Assembly: GCA_965227315.1 (NCBI GenBank)
Contig: OZ245737.1
Span: forward strand, 2,666,001-2,730,000
Direction of reading: 5' to 3'
Origin: JANQHS01 sp965227315
GTDB taxonomy: Bacteria; Bacteroidota; Bacteroidia; Cytophagales; CCMP332
DNA: 64,000 nt
Shown one piece after another: positions 52,362-60,784 of the stretch. Numbering within the stretch: position 1 is the first letter of the stretch; every line of letters starts with the position of its first letter. The position numbers were made by a program, and so were the translations under genes. The notes below the pieces were generated by a model. It had not been told where the DNA came from, made no database searches, and was given only the letters and a program-made list of their open reading frames with translations.

Positions 52362-52375
52362 CTGATTAATATCAA
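52362..52375 (-). promoter_or_regulatory. FNR/CRP-family box upstream of ccoG
   Basis: On the minus strand TTGATATTAATCAG matches TTGAT-N4-ATCAA at nine of ten fixed bases. Its centre is about 52 bases upstream of the ccoG ATG, so with a start about 11 bases before the ATG it would sit at -41.5, the classic activation position. This fits oxygen-limited induction of cbb3 oxidase genes. Confidence 0.65.
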
Positions 52376-52447
52376 CCTTTAGTTTGTCATTGTTAGCTTT
52401 TGATGAAGTTTATCACATATTCCGGACCGAATAGTTAAACATCAATA

Positions 52448-53329
52448 ATGGATCAGGCATTCAGAGAGCATATAGAAACTGAACTGAGGAGGGGAGCATA
52501 CACCGTTGGGGGAATTGACAGAGTAATAGCCGCAACAGGGGGCTGCATTAATGAAACAGCCATTCTTATCTCTGGTGAACGGGATTTTTTCGTCAAATGG
52601 AACTCCCGAGAAGCTTTTCCAATGATGTTTGAAAAAGAATTTAGGGCATTGGAAAGACTCAGGGACTCATGTTCGCTGACAATTCCACAGCCCTTGTTGG
52701 TTGGGGAATTTGAAGAGGATTCTTATTTGGTGATGGAGCGCATAACAGGAGGCCACAGGAACGAGAATTATTGGGAGGAGCTTGGACAAGGACTTGCGAA
52801 ACTGCATCGACAATCTGCTTTCGATTTTGGATGGGAAGAGCATAACTTCATCGGCTCATTACCTCAATACAATGATGCTAACGAGGACTGGCCAGAATTC
52901 TTTGTGGAGAATCGGGTCAACCAACCCCTGCGGATGGCAGTTGATGCGGGCATTTTGAGCTCAGATGATATTCGACTTTGTGATATCGCGAACAGAAATT
53001 TCTTAGAGGTCTTGAAGGGGCCGGAAAATCCGGCTATGATCCATGGGGATCTCTGGAGCGGAAATTTAATGGTTGATAAAAATGGACTTCCTTGTCTAAT
53101 AGATCCGGCCATATATTTTGCAAATCGGGAAATAGAGATCGCATTCACCACCTTGTTTGGAAGGTTTGGAGAAGGTTTTTACAATGCATACCAGGAGGCC
53201 TTCCCAATGGAAAACGGGTTTGAGAATCGGTTTGAAGTCTATAATTTGTACCCCCTTTTGGTACATGCAAATTTGTTTGGTGGAGCTTATGTGGGCAGTT
53301 GCAGGCAGATAATGAAGAAGTACAACTGA
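52448..53329 (+). CDS. Fructosamine/ketosamine-3-kinase family protein
   Basis: A 293-residue protein of the fructosamine kinase family (aminoglycoside phosphotransferase fold). It would phosphorylate sugar adducts on protein amines so that they fall off. Seen: FVKWNSREAFPMMFEKE, the catalytic loop IHGDLWSGNLMVD and the metal-binding DPAIYFANREIEIA. The E-R-I-T-G hinge segment follows the conserved pattern. It is the first gene of a plus-strand pair with acs and lies divergently from ccoG. Confidence 0.92.
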   Translation: MDQAFREHIETELRRGAYTVGGIDRVIAATGGCINETAILISGERDFFVKWNSREAFPMMFEKEFRALERLRDSCSLTIPQPLLVGEFEEDSYLVMERITGGHRNENYWEELGQGLAKLHRQSAFDFGWEEHNFIGSLPQYNDANEDWPEFFVENRVNQPLRMAVDAGILSSDDIRLCDIANRNFLEVLKGPENPAMIHGDLWSGNLMVDKNGLPCLIDPAIYFANREIEIAFTTLFGRFGEGFYNAYQEAFPMENGFENRFEVYNLYPLLVHANLFGGAYVGSCRQIMKKYN

Positions 53330-53330
53330 T

Positions 53331-55229
53331 ATGAAAAATATTTCGAGATCATTTGAAGATTATTTAAAATCCTATCGACGTAGCATTGAGAAACCCGAAG
53401 CATTTTGGGAGGAGCTTGGAGCTGAATTCCAATGGAGAAAAAAGTGGGACAGGGTACTCGATTGGGATTTTATGAAGCCGGAGGTGAAATGGTTTGTCGG
53501 AGGAAAACTCAATATCACGGAGAACTGTCTGGATCGACACCTCGAAACCAGGGGTGATCAGAATGCCATCATTTGGGAGCCCAATGATCCCGGGGAAGAA
53601 CCAGCCCATATTACCTACAGGGAATTGCATTCCAAGGTCTGCCAGTTCGCCAATACCTTAAAGGAACAGGGAATAAAGAAAGGTGACAGGGTCTGTATTT
53701 ACATGCCCATGGTACCCGAACTCACCGTCTCGGTTTTGGCTTGTGCCAGGATCGGTGCGATCCATTCCGTCGTTTTTGCCGGATTCTCTTCCAGATCCCT
53801 GATGGAGAGGATCAATGATGCTTCCTGCAAAATGATCATAACTGCTGATGGCGGCTATCGGGGTGATAAGATAACCGGCCTGAAGGATATCGTTGACGAG
53901 GCCCTCGTTGATTGTCCGAGCATTGAGAAGTGTATTGTTCTCAAAAGGACTGGCCAAGAGATTAAGTTTGTAGAGGGGAGAGATCTTTGGTGGGATGAAG
54001 CCATCGAAGGTAAGATCGACGTGTGTGAGCCTGAAATTATGGATTCGGAGGATATGTTGTTCATCCTGTATACTTCCGGATCCACTGGAAAGCCCAAAGG
54101 TATGGTCCATACGTGTGGGGGGTATATGGTTTACACGGCCTATACCTTCCTGAATGCCTTTCAATACAAGGAAGGTGACATTTATTGGTGCACGGCGGAT
54201 GTGGGCTGGATCACAGGTCATTCCTATATTATATATGGTCCCTTGGCCGCCGGAGCTACCAGTATGATGTTCGAGGGTGTTCCCTTCTGGCCGGGCATGG
54301 ACCGTTTTTGGGAGGTGGTGGACAAGCACAGGGTGAATATCTTTTATACAGCTCCAACAGCTATTCGGGCTCTTGAGAAATGCGACCCTGCATTGGTGGA
54401 AAGGCATGACCTTTCATCCTTAAGGGTACTGGGAACCGTTGGAGAGCCGATCAATGAAGAAGCCTGGCATTGGTACCATGATATGATCGGTAAGGGTAGG
54501 TGCCCAATTGTGGATACCTATTGGCAGACCGAAACCGGTGGATTCATGATTTCACCGATTGCGGGATTAACCCCAACCAAACCGGCATTTGCTACTCTTC
54601 CCATGCCAGGGATCGTGCTGGCTGTTATGAATGAAGATGGCAAAGAAGAGATTGGAAATGGCGTGGAAGGAAGGTTGTGCATCAAGTTTCCCTGGCCTTC
54701 TATGGCAAGGACGATCTATGGTGATCACCAAAGATTTCATGATACCTATTTTTCCGGTTTCCCCAACAAGTACTTCACCGGTGATGGCTGTCGAAGGGAT
54801 GAAGAAGGATATTATCGGATCACCGGAAGGGTAGATGATGTGATCATAGTGGCAGGTCATAACCTGGGGACCGCTGAGATTGAGAATGCTATTGACGAAC
54901 ATGAGAATGTATGTGAGACGGCTGTCGTAGGCTATCCACATGATATCAAGGGCAATGCAGTTCATGCCTTTGTGAATTGTTTTCACCCTCCCAAAAATGA
55001 GGATGATCTGAGGCAGGAGATCCTTGCCCTGGTGAGCAGGATCGTAGGCCCCATAGCAAAACCTGAAAGGATCCAGTTCGTAAACGGCTTGCCCAAAACA
55101 AGATCAGGAAAGATCATGAGGCGCATACTTCGTAAAATCGCAGAAGGTAACACCGGAGACCTCGGTGATACTTCGACACTCCTTAATCCTGAAATTGTTG
55201 ATGAGATTTTGGGAGGAAATGCCCTTTAA
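53331..55229 (+). CDS. acs: Acetyl-CoA synthetase (AMP-forming)
   Basis: A 632-residue acetate-CoA ligase of the ANL family. It activates acetate to acetyl-CoA using ATP. Seen: ILYTSGSTGKPKGMVHT (P-loop, about 243-258), WCTADVGWITGHSY, DTYWQTETGGFMISP, VDDVIIVAGHNLGTAEIE, and the catalytic-lysine end LPKTRSGKIMRRILR. The N-terminal region W-K-x-x-x-x-W-D is normal. It begins one base after the kinase stop. That Lys is the usual acetylation site, and an acetate-scavenging role fits a heterotroph. Confidence 0.97.
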   Translation: MKNISRSFEDYLKSYRRSIEKPEAFWEELGAEFQWRKKWDRVLDWDFMKPEVKWFVGGKLNITENCLDRHLETRGDQNAIIWEPNDPGEEPAHITYRELHSKVCQFANTLKEQGIKKGDRVCIYMPMVPELTVSVLACARIGAIHSVVFAGFSSRSLMERINDASCKMIITADGGYRGDKITGLKDIVDEALVDCPSIEKCIVLKRTGQEIKFVEGRDLWWDEAIEGKIDVCEPEIMDSEDMLFILYTSGSTGKPKGMVHTCGGYMVYTAYTFLNAFQYKEGDIYWCTADVGWITGHSYIIYGPLAAGATSMMFEGVPFWPGMDRFWEVVDKHRVNIFYTAPTAIRALEKCDPALVERHDLSSLRVLGTVGEPINEEAWHWYHDMIGKGRCPIVDTYWQTETGGFMISPIAGLTPTKPAFATLPMPGIVLAVMNEDGKEEIGNGVEGRLCIKFPWPSMARTIYGDHQRFHDTYFSGFPNKYFTGDGCRRDEEGYYRITGRVDDVIIVAGHNLGTAEIENAIDEHENVCETAVVGYPHDIKGNAVHAFVNCFHPPKNEDDLRQEILALVSRIVGPIAKPERIQFVNGLPKTRSGKIMRRILRKIAEGNTGDLGDTSTLLNPEIVDEILGGNAL

Positions 55230-55253
55230 TTAGGTTTACTGGAATATCGACAT

Positions 55254-55261
55254 TAGATTTG
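55254..55261 (+). promoter_or_regulatory. Putative -7 promoter element before the T9SS BNR gene
   Basis: TAGATTTG fits TAnnTTTG exactly, 93 bases before the ATG. No good TTTG at -33. Other candidate promoters in this 124-base gap are not clear. Confidence 0.35.
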
Positions 55262-55353
55262 GGGTTAAGCCGATGCTTGGCAAATCAACCCGCATTGGTC
55301 TAATTTAGAGGTATTGAACCTATAAAGGTTTAGCAATGACAAACTAATTAAAT

Positions 55354-57321
55354 ATGAAGCGAACATTATTACTATTTCTCCTTTCAATTCCCGTTGTTCT
55401 GTTTGCCCAAAAAAGGAAAACGGAACTTAAGGCTGTCGATGTAGCCACAATGACAGTCCATGATCCATCAGAAAATCCGCTGCTGAGCAATGAGACCAAT
55501 TCAGCTCAAAAGCGTGAAGTGAATTCCTCTCCTGTAAGGGTTTCAGCAACGCTTACCAAGCTCGGAGAGTCGGCCAACCCGTTTACCGGTGCATTTGGTT
55601 TCAGGTCAGCCTTGTCCTACGAACCAGCTCTGAATATGGTCAGCTTTATTTTCCGTCAGAACCCTTCGTTCTACGGAAGTACTGCTTCTTCCGGTCTGGT
55701 GAGGTATTCCTATTCATCCGATGGTGGTGCCAGCTGGGGTGGTATTGATAATGGAGTGCTTTGGGATAATACTGTAGGAGCTGATGGAAGATATCCCCAG
55801 GGCTTGATCTACAATCCTACAGGAAACACCGATCCCAATATGGCATATCAGGTGTTCATTGGACCAACCCTGGAGTCCACCAATGGAGCTACCTGGGGTG
55901 GAGTAGGATATGGTTCGCATCAAATCGGGAGCACCGGAACAACTTCTACGGACCAAGGTCTTTTTTCAGATCCAACCAACAATGAGAAGATCTACATCCC
56001 GGAAGGTGCGACAGTTGCCAATGGAAAGATCTGGGCGATTGAAGCTGCTGCTGATGCCACTACGGACCTTATTTACAATGATACCCTTGCACTTTACGAA
56101 GGCGATATTCAAGGTGGGGCGATCAGTTTGACTAGAAGAAAGATCTATTTCCCTACCACAAATGACACAGATCCACCAGATTGCATGCAGATCGCTTTCT
56201 CTCCTGATGGTCAAACCGGATACATCGTTGGTCTGGGAAGGATCGATTCGGCTGCCTATCCAAAAAGAGCTGTAAACCTTCTTTACATGAAGTCCACTGA
56301 TGGTGGTGCGACCTGGGGTACACCAGCTGAGTTCTATTTTGCCGATGACCCGAATGTCATTAGTTCGATTGGTGACTCTGTATCAGCTGATAACATTGCT
56401 TCGGCTCAGTTTGATGTCGACCTTGTAGTGGATACCTTCGGAAATCCGCATACCGTTATGAACATTGAATGGAGGCCAAATAATGACTACGGTTTTACCT
56501 TTGTTGGCAATTCTTCGACCATTTGGCACGTCTTTTCCCAGGATGGTGGTAGCAACTGGATGTTGAACAGGCTTGGCACGACACACCTTCGCTATGGTGC
56601 GATCGGCACGGATCCGGATGATGTGTACATGCAAAACAGGCCACAGATCTCCAGAGATGTGCGCGGAAGGTATATTATGATGGGGTGGTTTGATACGGAT
56701 ACGACTATTTTCTTCCCTCCGACAACGCCGGAATGCACCGGTTTTACGTCGGGTTTTTGTGGAAATTGCCAAAGGACCATGTTTTACAGGGGTTACAATG
56801 CCGTCAAGGATGTATACTCTGATTCAACCAGGCTCGTGTCTTCGAGCTTTGGTTTAATGACCTATGAGTACATTTCCGAGATCAGTATCAGAACTGCGAC
56901 CGGTATTGAGATCCCAATGGTTTATCAGGTTCCTGAATGGTATACCAGGCCTACCGGTGGCGATACCTGGCCACAAGTTGAGCACTATTATGAAAGTGGA
57001 ATTATAGTGACCTATGCGGACCTTGGTGATGCTAATGTTTCCGGTATTGAAGCAAGTGCCAAAAACCTGGACAACCTGAATGTTTACCCAAATCCGGTTG
57101 ATGGTCAGCTTTATGTCAATATTGATAGCAGGACCAATGGACCTGTTACGGTTGATGTGATGAATCTTCTTGGCAAGAAAGCCATGGATACCGAATTGAG
57201 AAATATCGAGTTGGGTTCAAACGAATTTTCCTTGGATCTGTCAGGATTGAACAATGGTGTTTACCTGATCAGGATCGGAAACAGAGGAGAATTTATCACT
57301 CAGAAAATTGTAGTGGAATAG
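55354..57321 (+). CDS. Secreted BNR/sialidase-like beta-propeller protein with T9SS sorting domain
   Basis: A 655-residue exoprotein: signal peptide 1-18, then a beta-propeller-type body with at least three Asp-box (BNR) motifs: SSDGGASWGG, STDGGATWGT and SQDGGSNWM. The C-terminal 75 residues form a T9SS type A sorting domain (LNVYPNPVDGQLYVNI, MNLLGKKAMD, GVYLIRIGNRGEFITQKIVVE). Asp boxes are a fold marker and do not by themselves prove sialidase activity; I see no clear sialidase catalytic Arg triad. It is likely exported to the surface. It ends before a bidirectional terminator. Confidence 0.85.
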   Translation: MKRTLLLFLLSIPVVLFAQKRKTELKAVDVATMTVHDPSENPLLSNETNSAQKREVNSSPVRVSATLTKLGESANPFTGAFGFRSALSYEPALNMVSFIFRQNPSFYGSTASSGLVRYSYSSDGGASWGGIDNGVLWDNTVGADGRYPQGLIYNPTGNTDPNMAYQVFIGPTLESTNGATWGGVGYGSHQIGSTGTTSTDQGLFSDPTNNEKIYIPEGATVANGKIWAIEAAADATTDLIYNDTLALYEGDIQGGAISLTRRKIYFPTTNDTDPPDCMQIAFSPDGQTGYIVGLGRIDSAAYPKRAVNLLYMKSTDGGATWGTPAEFYFADDPNVISSIGDSVSADNIASAQFDVDLVVDTFGNPHTVMNIEWRPNNDYGFTFVGNSSTIWHVFSQDGGSNWMLNRLGTTHLRYGAIGTDPDDVYMQNRPQISRDVRGRYIMMGWFDTDTTIFFPPTTPECTGFTSGFCGNCQRTMFYRGYNAVKDVYSDSTRLVSSSFGLMTYEYISEISIRTATGIEIPMVYQVPEWYTRPTGGDTWPQVEHYYESGIIVTYADLGDANVSGIEASAKNLDNLNVYPNPVDGQLYVNIDSRTNGPVTVDVMNLLGKKAMDTELRNIELGSNEFSLDLSGLNNGVYLIRIGNRGEFITQKIVVE

Positions 57322-57342
57322 ATTTACTTCTTCTTACAAAAA

Positions 57343-57371
57343 AGAAAAGGGGGCGATTGCCCCCTTTTTTT
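57343..57371. terminator. Bidirectional terminator between the BNR gene and the first array lipoprotein
   Basis: GGGGGC (57349-57354), loop GATT, GCCCCC (57359-57364), T-run on plus (57365-57371) and T-rich on minus. It serves both convergent genes. Confidence 0.88.
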
Positions 57372-57392
57372 ATGGCTGAAAACCTAATATGA

Positions 57393-57902
57393 TCAAACCC
57401 CTGGATCTTCAGCCTCTCCTCTATTGTCTCTGTATTTTCCAACAATGACAACATTGACATCCGAGCCAAAATAGTGTAGGGCAAAATCCAAGTCATACAA
57501 ACAATGGTGTGCCGGGGCATTATTTTCGGCAATTTGAACGGCATCCAGCCAGATATCATAGGGGTCAGAATAGCTGAGCATATCAATACAAATTGCACCA
57601 CTACAAGGCCAGATTCCTCCGCTGCCATGGCATAAATTGGTGTTGCTCGTTTTTCTTAGGATAATCGAGTTTGGAAAGTTGAGCGATACGAGTGGGCTTT
57701 CGCTTGCCAGGCAACTGTGAGAGTACGAATAGGCGTTTAGCATGTTGCTCAGCGTAGTGTTGCAGATGTAATAATTGGACGGCTCGCCGCCAAGACTTTG
57801 GCCACTGGGCTCTGAGGCTTTTTCTGGTTTAGGGGCTTCTGAGTTGTTGGAACAACCCATGACGAATAGAGCGGAAAGAATAAATACGAATAGGGTTTTC
57901 AT
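57393..57902 (-). CDS. Small array lipoprotein A (paralog 1 of 3)
   Basis: A 169-residue predicted lipoprotein. Lipobox VMGC (Cys17) is followed by a conserved leader S-N-N-S-E-A-P-x-P-x-K-A-S-E-P-S-G-Q-S-L-G-G shared by all three paralogs. The body has several Cys (IC at the start, SC, C-A-I-C-I-D, C-L-Y-D) suitable for disulfides and a motif DAVQIAENNAPAHHC. No known domain is recognised. It ends EDPGV. It is nearly identical to the next copy over much of its length. Part of a tandem array between ccoP and the BNR gene. A secreted, fast-evolving surface protein is inferred. Confidence 0.75.
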   Translation of the reverse strand: MKTLFVFILSALFVMGCSNNSEAPKPEKASEPSGQSLGGEPSNYYICNTTLSNMLNAYSYSHSCLASESPLVSLNFPNSIILRKTSNTNLCHGSGGIWPCSGAICIDMLSYSDPYDIWLDAVQIAENNAPAHHCLYDLDFALHYFGSDVNVVIVGKYRDNRGEAEDPGV

Positions 57903-58217
57903 GACTGTGATATTTTGGTTCGTGAAATATTAAAGACATAATTTAAACACCAAAAAATTACACTTTTCCACTATTTTGTGAATGAGCATGGCGGGGATAT
58001 GAGCCTGGAATATGATTATACAAAAGTTGAGCGAATGATAGTGATACTATCACTATTGATATAATTTCCTCATTTGTTATCTAAGAATGGATCATTTTAC
58101 TCCTGATTTTTGAGGATGGTCAAAACGAGTAATGGAGAGGTGTTTATCTTCTTGAAACTAAAAAAGGGAGCGAATGCCCCCTTTTTGATAGCTGAAAACT
58201 TGAAATGATCAAAGAGA
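57903..58217 (-). repeat. Spacer repeat, copy 1 (upstream of lipoprotein A)
   Basis: About 300 non-coding bases that recur 813 bases further on (58716-59017). The copies share an unbroken identical block of 59 bases (57924-57982 and 58737-58795) and strong similarity through to the next terminator. A palindrome AGTGATACTATCACT at 58040-58054 (7-1-7) is present, 138 bases upstream of the ATG. No clear promoter of the TAnnTTTG type. Confidence 0.8.
58160..58186 (-). terminator. Terminator after lipoprotein B
   Basis: GGGAGC (58166-58171), loop GAAT, GCCCCC (58176-58181), one wobble pair, with A/T-runs on both sides. It belongs to the minus-strand gene ending at 58218. Confidence 0.75.
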
Positions 58218-58715
58218 TTATTCATCAGGCATTCCCCTGTCTCTGTACTTTGCTACGATAACCACATGGACATCCGAGCCATAATAGTGCAGAGCAAAAT
58301 CCACGTCGTACAAACAGTGGCCTGTCGGGGTATTATTTTGGGCAATTTGAACGGCATCCGACCAGATGTCATAGGGATCAGAATAGTTGAGCAAATCAAT
58401 ACAAATTGCCCCATTGCATGGCCAGCCACCGCCACCGCCATTGGCGCATGAATTGGAGCTATTAGCTATTTTCAGGATGATGGAGTTTGGAAAATTGAGC
58501 AGCTGGGTATTTTGCCCTGGAGGGCAGCTGTAAGACAAAGAGTAGCCATTAAGCATGTTGGTTAGCGTAGTGTTGCAGATGTAATAGCTAGCAGCCTCAC
58601 CGCCAAGACTTTGGCCACTGGGTTCTGAGGCTTTTTGTGGTTCGGGGGCTTCTGAGTTGTTAGAACAACCCATGACGAATAGAGCGGAAAGAATAATTAC
58701 AAATAGGGTTTTCAT
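58218..58715 (-). CDS. Small array lipoprotein B (paralog 2 of 3)
   Basis: A 165-residue predicted lipoprotein, nearly the same as copy A in the leader and core: VMGC lipobox, SNNSEAPEPQKASEPSGQSLGG-type leader, IC-N-T-T-L-T-N-M-L-N-G, a Gly-run (GGGGGWPC, where copy A has GGIWPC), CIDLLNYSDPYDIW, and CLYDVDFALHYYGSDVHVVIVAKYRD. It differs by loop lengths and by the C-terminus (RGMPDE). Function unknown. The close similarity and fixed spacing suggest a recent duplication. Confidence 0.76.
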   Translation of the reverse strand: MKTLFVIILSALFVMGCSNNSEAPEPQKASEPSGQSLGGEAASYYICNTTLTNMLNGYSLSYSCPPGQNTQLLNFPNSIILKIANSSNSCANGGGGGWPCNGAICIDLLNYSDPYDIWSDAVQIAQNNTPTGHCLYDVDFALHYYGSDVHVVIVAKYRDRGMPDE

Positions 58716-59017
58716 GACTGTAATCTTTTGGTTCGCGAAATATTAAAGACATAATTTAAACACCAAAAAATTACACTTTTCCACTATTTTGTGAAGGAGG
58801 ATGGCAGGGATACGAACCGGGAATATGATTATACTAAAGTTAAACGAATGATAGTGATACTATCGCTATTAGTATAATTTCTTTATTTATTGTCCAAAAT
58901 GGATCATTTTACTTCTGATTTTTGACGAAGGTCAAAACGAGTAATGGAGAGGTTGTTTATCTTCTTGAAATTATAAAAGGGGGCTTTGGCCCCCTTTTTT
59001 ATGTCTCAGAGTTGTTC
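58716..59017 (-). repeat. Spacer repeat, copy 2 (upstream of lipoprotein B)
   Basis: Homologous to 57903-58217 at an exact offset of 813 bases over the shared block. The palindrome here is AGTGATACTATCGCT (58853-58867), one mismatch from the perfect one in copy 1. The 195-base region before lipoprotein C (59540-59734) does not show the same block. Confidence 0.8.
58976..59000 (-). terminator. Terminator after lipoprotein C
   Basis: GGGGGC (58979-58984), loop TTTG, GCCCCC (58989-58994), T-run on plus and A-run giving T's on minus. It belongs to the minus-strand gene ending at 59018. Confidence 0.8.
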
Positions 59018-59530
59018 TCATTCGGTATGTGCTCCTCCGCACATATAGTCTGCTTCGAAGTGAATTCTTGTATCACCTTGACAGCAAGGCTGTAGAGGGT
59101 GCTTACCGCAAAGGTGAGGATAAGTAGAAGGGAATTGGGCAAACCTAAGAGCTACAAGACAACAATTACCTGAAGGTTTTTCATTCAAAGCTATTGTCTT
59201 TGCAGCGTTGAAAAGTCCTGCAGCGTCAACATACGTTCCGAAAAGCACCTCGCACCTATAGCGACCATCACCACAGGAAGCTGCAACCTCTTCTAGAGTA
59301 ATTCTATTTCCAAAGTTCTTTGTGGTAATCGGGCTTTCTGAACATTCTCCCCCCCCGATAGACATACCATTTAATTGGGTGACCAGGATATTTGCACAAA
59401 TGCTCGTTGCCGCGCCACCAAGACTTTGGCCACTGGGTTCTGAGGCATTTTGTGGTTTGGGTGATTCCGAGTTGTTAGAACAACCCATCACGAATACAAC
59501 CGAAAAGATTAATACAAATAAGGATTTCAT
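59018..59530 (-). CDS. Small array lipoprotein C (diverged paralog 3 of 3)
   Basis: A 170-residue predicted lipoprotein. The signal and leader (VMGC, S-N-N-S-E-S-P-K-P-Q-N-A-S-E-P-S-G-Q-S-L-G-G) match copies A and B, but the body has diverged far. Shared landmarks remain: IC near the start, LNGMS, SC, an FNAAKTIALNEKPSGNCCLVALRFAQ segment aligned with the AVQIAENNAPAHHC region. It has extra Cys (CEVLF, LCGKH, PCCQG, MCGG), so a different disulfide pattern is likely. The start at 59530 (MKSLFV) equals the start of its paralogs; an ATG at 59539 adds three residues. Confidence 0.73.
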   Translation of the reverse strand: MKSLFVLIFSVVFVMGCSNNSESPKPQNASEPSGQSLGGAATSICANILVTQLNGMSIGGGECSESPITTKNFGNRITLEEVAASCGDGRYRCEVLFGTYVDAAGLFNAAKTIALNEKPSGNCCLVALRFAQFPSTYPHLCGKHPLQPCCQGDTRIHFEADYMCGGAHTE

Positions 59531-59685
59531 AATAGTCATGTTTAGTTAGTAAAATAGTTGGACCACAAAGTGAAATTGAATTTACGGAACTGGCTTCAGG
59601 GTTTTATGAATCCAATGAAAATCGGAATGGGAAGGTATTTTGAGTCCATAGATGTTATGCCTGCCAATAAAATTTTGACCATAAA

Positions 59686-59709
59686 AAAAGGAGGGTATTG
59701 CCCTCCTTT
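59686..59709 (-). terminator. Terminator of the ccoNOQP operon
   Basis: AGGAGGG (59689-59695), loop TATTG, CCCTCCT (59701-59707), followed on minus by a T-run (the A-run at 59683-59689 on plus). It starts 25 bases after the ccoP stop, so ccoP and ccoG are separate transcripts here. Confidence 0.85.
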
Positions 59710-59734
59710 CTAAATCCTATGATCAACTCTTTTT

Positions 59735-60781
59735 CTAAACTGCTTCTTCTGCTGTGGTTTCTTCGCTTTCAGTGGCCTCCTCAGGAGCCGCTTCAACCTC
59801 CATATTTTCTTCAGGCGCAGCTGTTTCTACCTCTCCCTCGCGTACAAAGATCTCACCCTGAGGGTCTTTGAGTACAACCGGTATACCTTTGGAATCCGCT
59901 GCAGGTGGGGTTGTTCCCTGCATGATGTAGATATAGGAGGCTACCGCAGACATATCTGCCGGAGTCAATTGGTTCTGCCAGGAGATCATACCTTTTTCAG
60001 GTACACCATACTTGATGGTTCTAAAGATATCCTTTATTCCCCCGCCATGGATCCAGTATTCGTCCGTGAAGTTTGGTCCGACTCCGCCTTGCCCGAATTC
60101 ACCGTGGCAGACCTTACAATCCTTCATGAAGATGGCCATACCGGCATCCAAATGGGCCTTCTCTTCTGAGAACTCAACGGAATTTTCATCTACCAAATTT
60201 GCCTGGCCTGCTCGCCATTCTTCAATGGCTGCTTCCGCCATGGTCACTTCAGCGATGTATTCATTTTCCTGGCTGGGAATAATGCCAAATGCATACACAT
60301 TCAACATGTAGATCACTCCGAACCCAACGGTGATCAGGAAAAAGTAAGTAAGCCAGGGAGGCATGCCATAGTCCATTTCCTGAATACCGTCATAATTGTG
60401 ATCCAGCATCATGGACTCCCTCTCTTCTTTTTCACTGTAAAGTTTACCGGTAATAAAGGTTTGCTTCATTTTCAGCCAAATGCTTTCAAGAATACCAATG
60501 GGTTCTACATACTCCCTTCCTTCGGCCTGGGCCTTGGCCCTTTCCGCTTCCGTGAGCATCAGCTTGGCTAGGTTGATCATAACCACCATGGTGATCAAAA
60601 CCAAAACCATGACCAGGGCGACCAACACCAGGACCGATCCCATTAAAGGGTCAGTATTCCACATGGATTTAGTGCCGGCTTCCGCTTCCTGAGCGAAGGT
60701 GGTGCTGGGAAGAATTCCCAGAGCCATAAATAGGATCGAATAAATAAATTTCATTGAATAGGATTTAATTCTTGATTTCAT
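59735..60781 (-). CDS. ccoP: cbb3 oxidase subunit CcoP-like, single-heme cytochrome c
   Basis: A 348-residue protein: N-terminal signal or anchor (MKFIYSILFMALG from the second Met), a transmembrane helix (about 45-70), a second helix region near 145-165 (PPWLTYFFLITVGFGVIYM), then a cytochrome c domain with one CxxCH, C-K-V-C-H at about 220, and the methionine-ligand area PEKGMISWQNQLTP. Classical CcoP has two hemes; this has one. The C-terminus is a low-complexity Glu/Ala/Thr tail. Two starts are possible: the ATG at 60781, three bases after the ccoQ stop, or 60754 that gives a cleaner signal peptide. Confidence 0.93.
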   Translation of the reverse strand: MKSRIKSYSMKFIYSILFMALGILPSTTFAQEAEAGTKSMWNTDPLMGSVLVLVALVMVLVLITMVVMINLAKLMLTEAERAKAQAEGREYVEPIGILESIWLKMKQTFITGKLYSEKEERESMMLDHNYDGIQEMDYGMPPWLTYFFLITVGFGVIYMLNVYAFGIIPSQENEYIAEVTMAEAAIEEWRAGQANLVDENSVEFSEEKAHLDAGMAIFMKDCKVCHGEFGQGGVGPNFTDEYWIHGGGIKDIFRTIKYGVPEKGMISWQNQLTPADMSAVASYIYIMQGTTPPAADSKGIPVVLKDPQGEIFVREGEVETAAPEENMEVEAAPEEATESEETTAEEAV

Positions 60782-60784
60782 TTC

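Noticed and set aside
55354..57321. Calling the BNR protein a sialidase
   Set aside because: Asp boxes occur in many beta-propellers and the sialidase Arg triad could not be identified.
57375..59017. CRISPR or insertion-sequence explanation of the repeated spacer
   Set aside because: No short regular repeats, no terminal inverted repeats and no transposase; the repeat unit is gene plus spacer, which fits tandem duplication.
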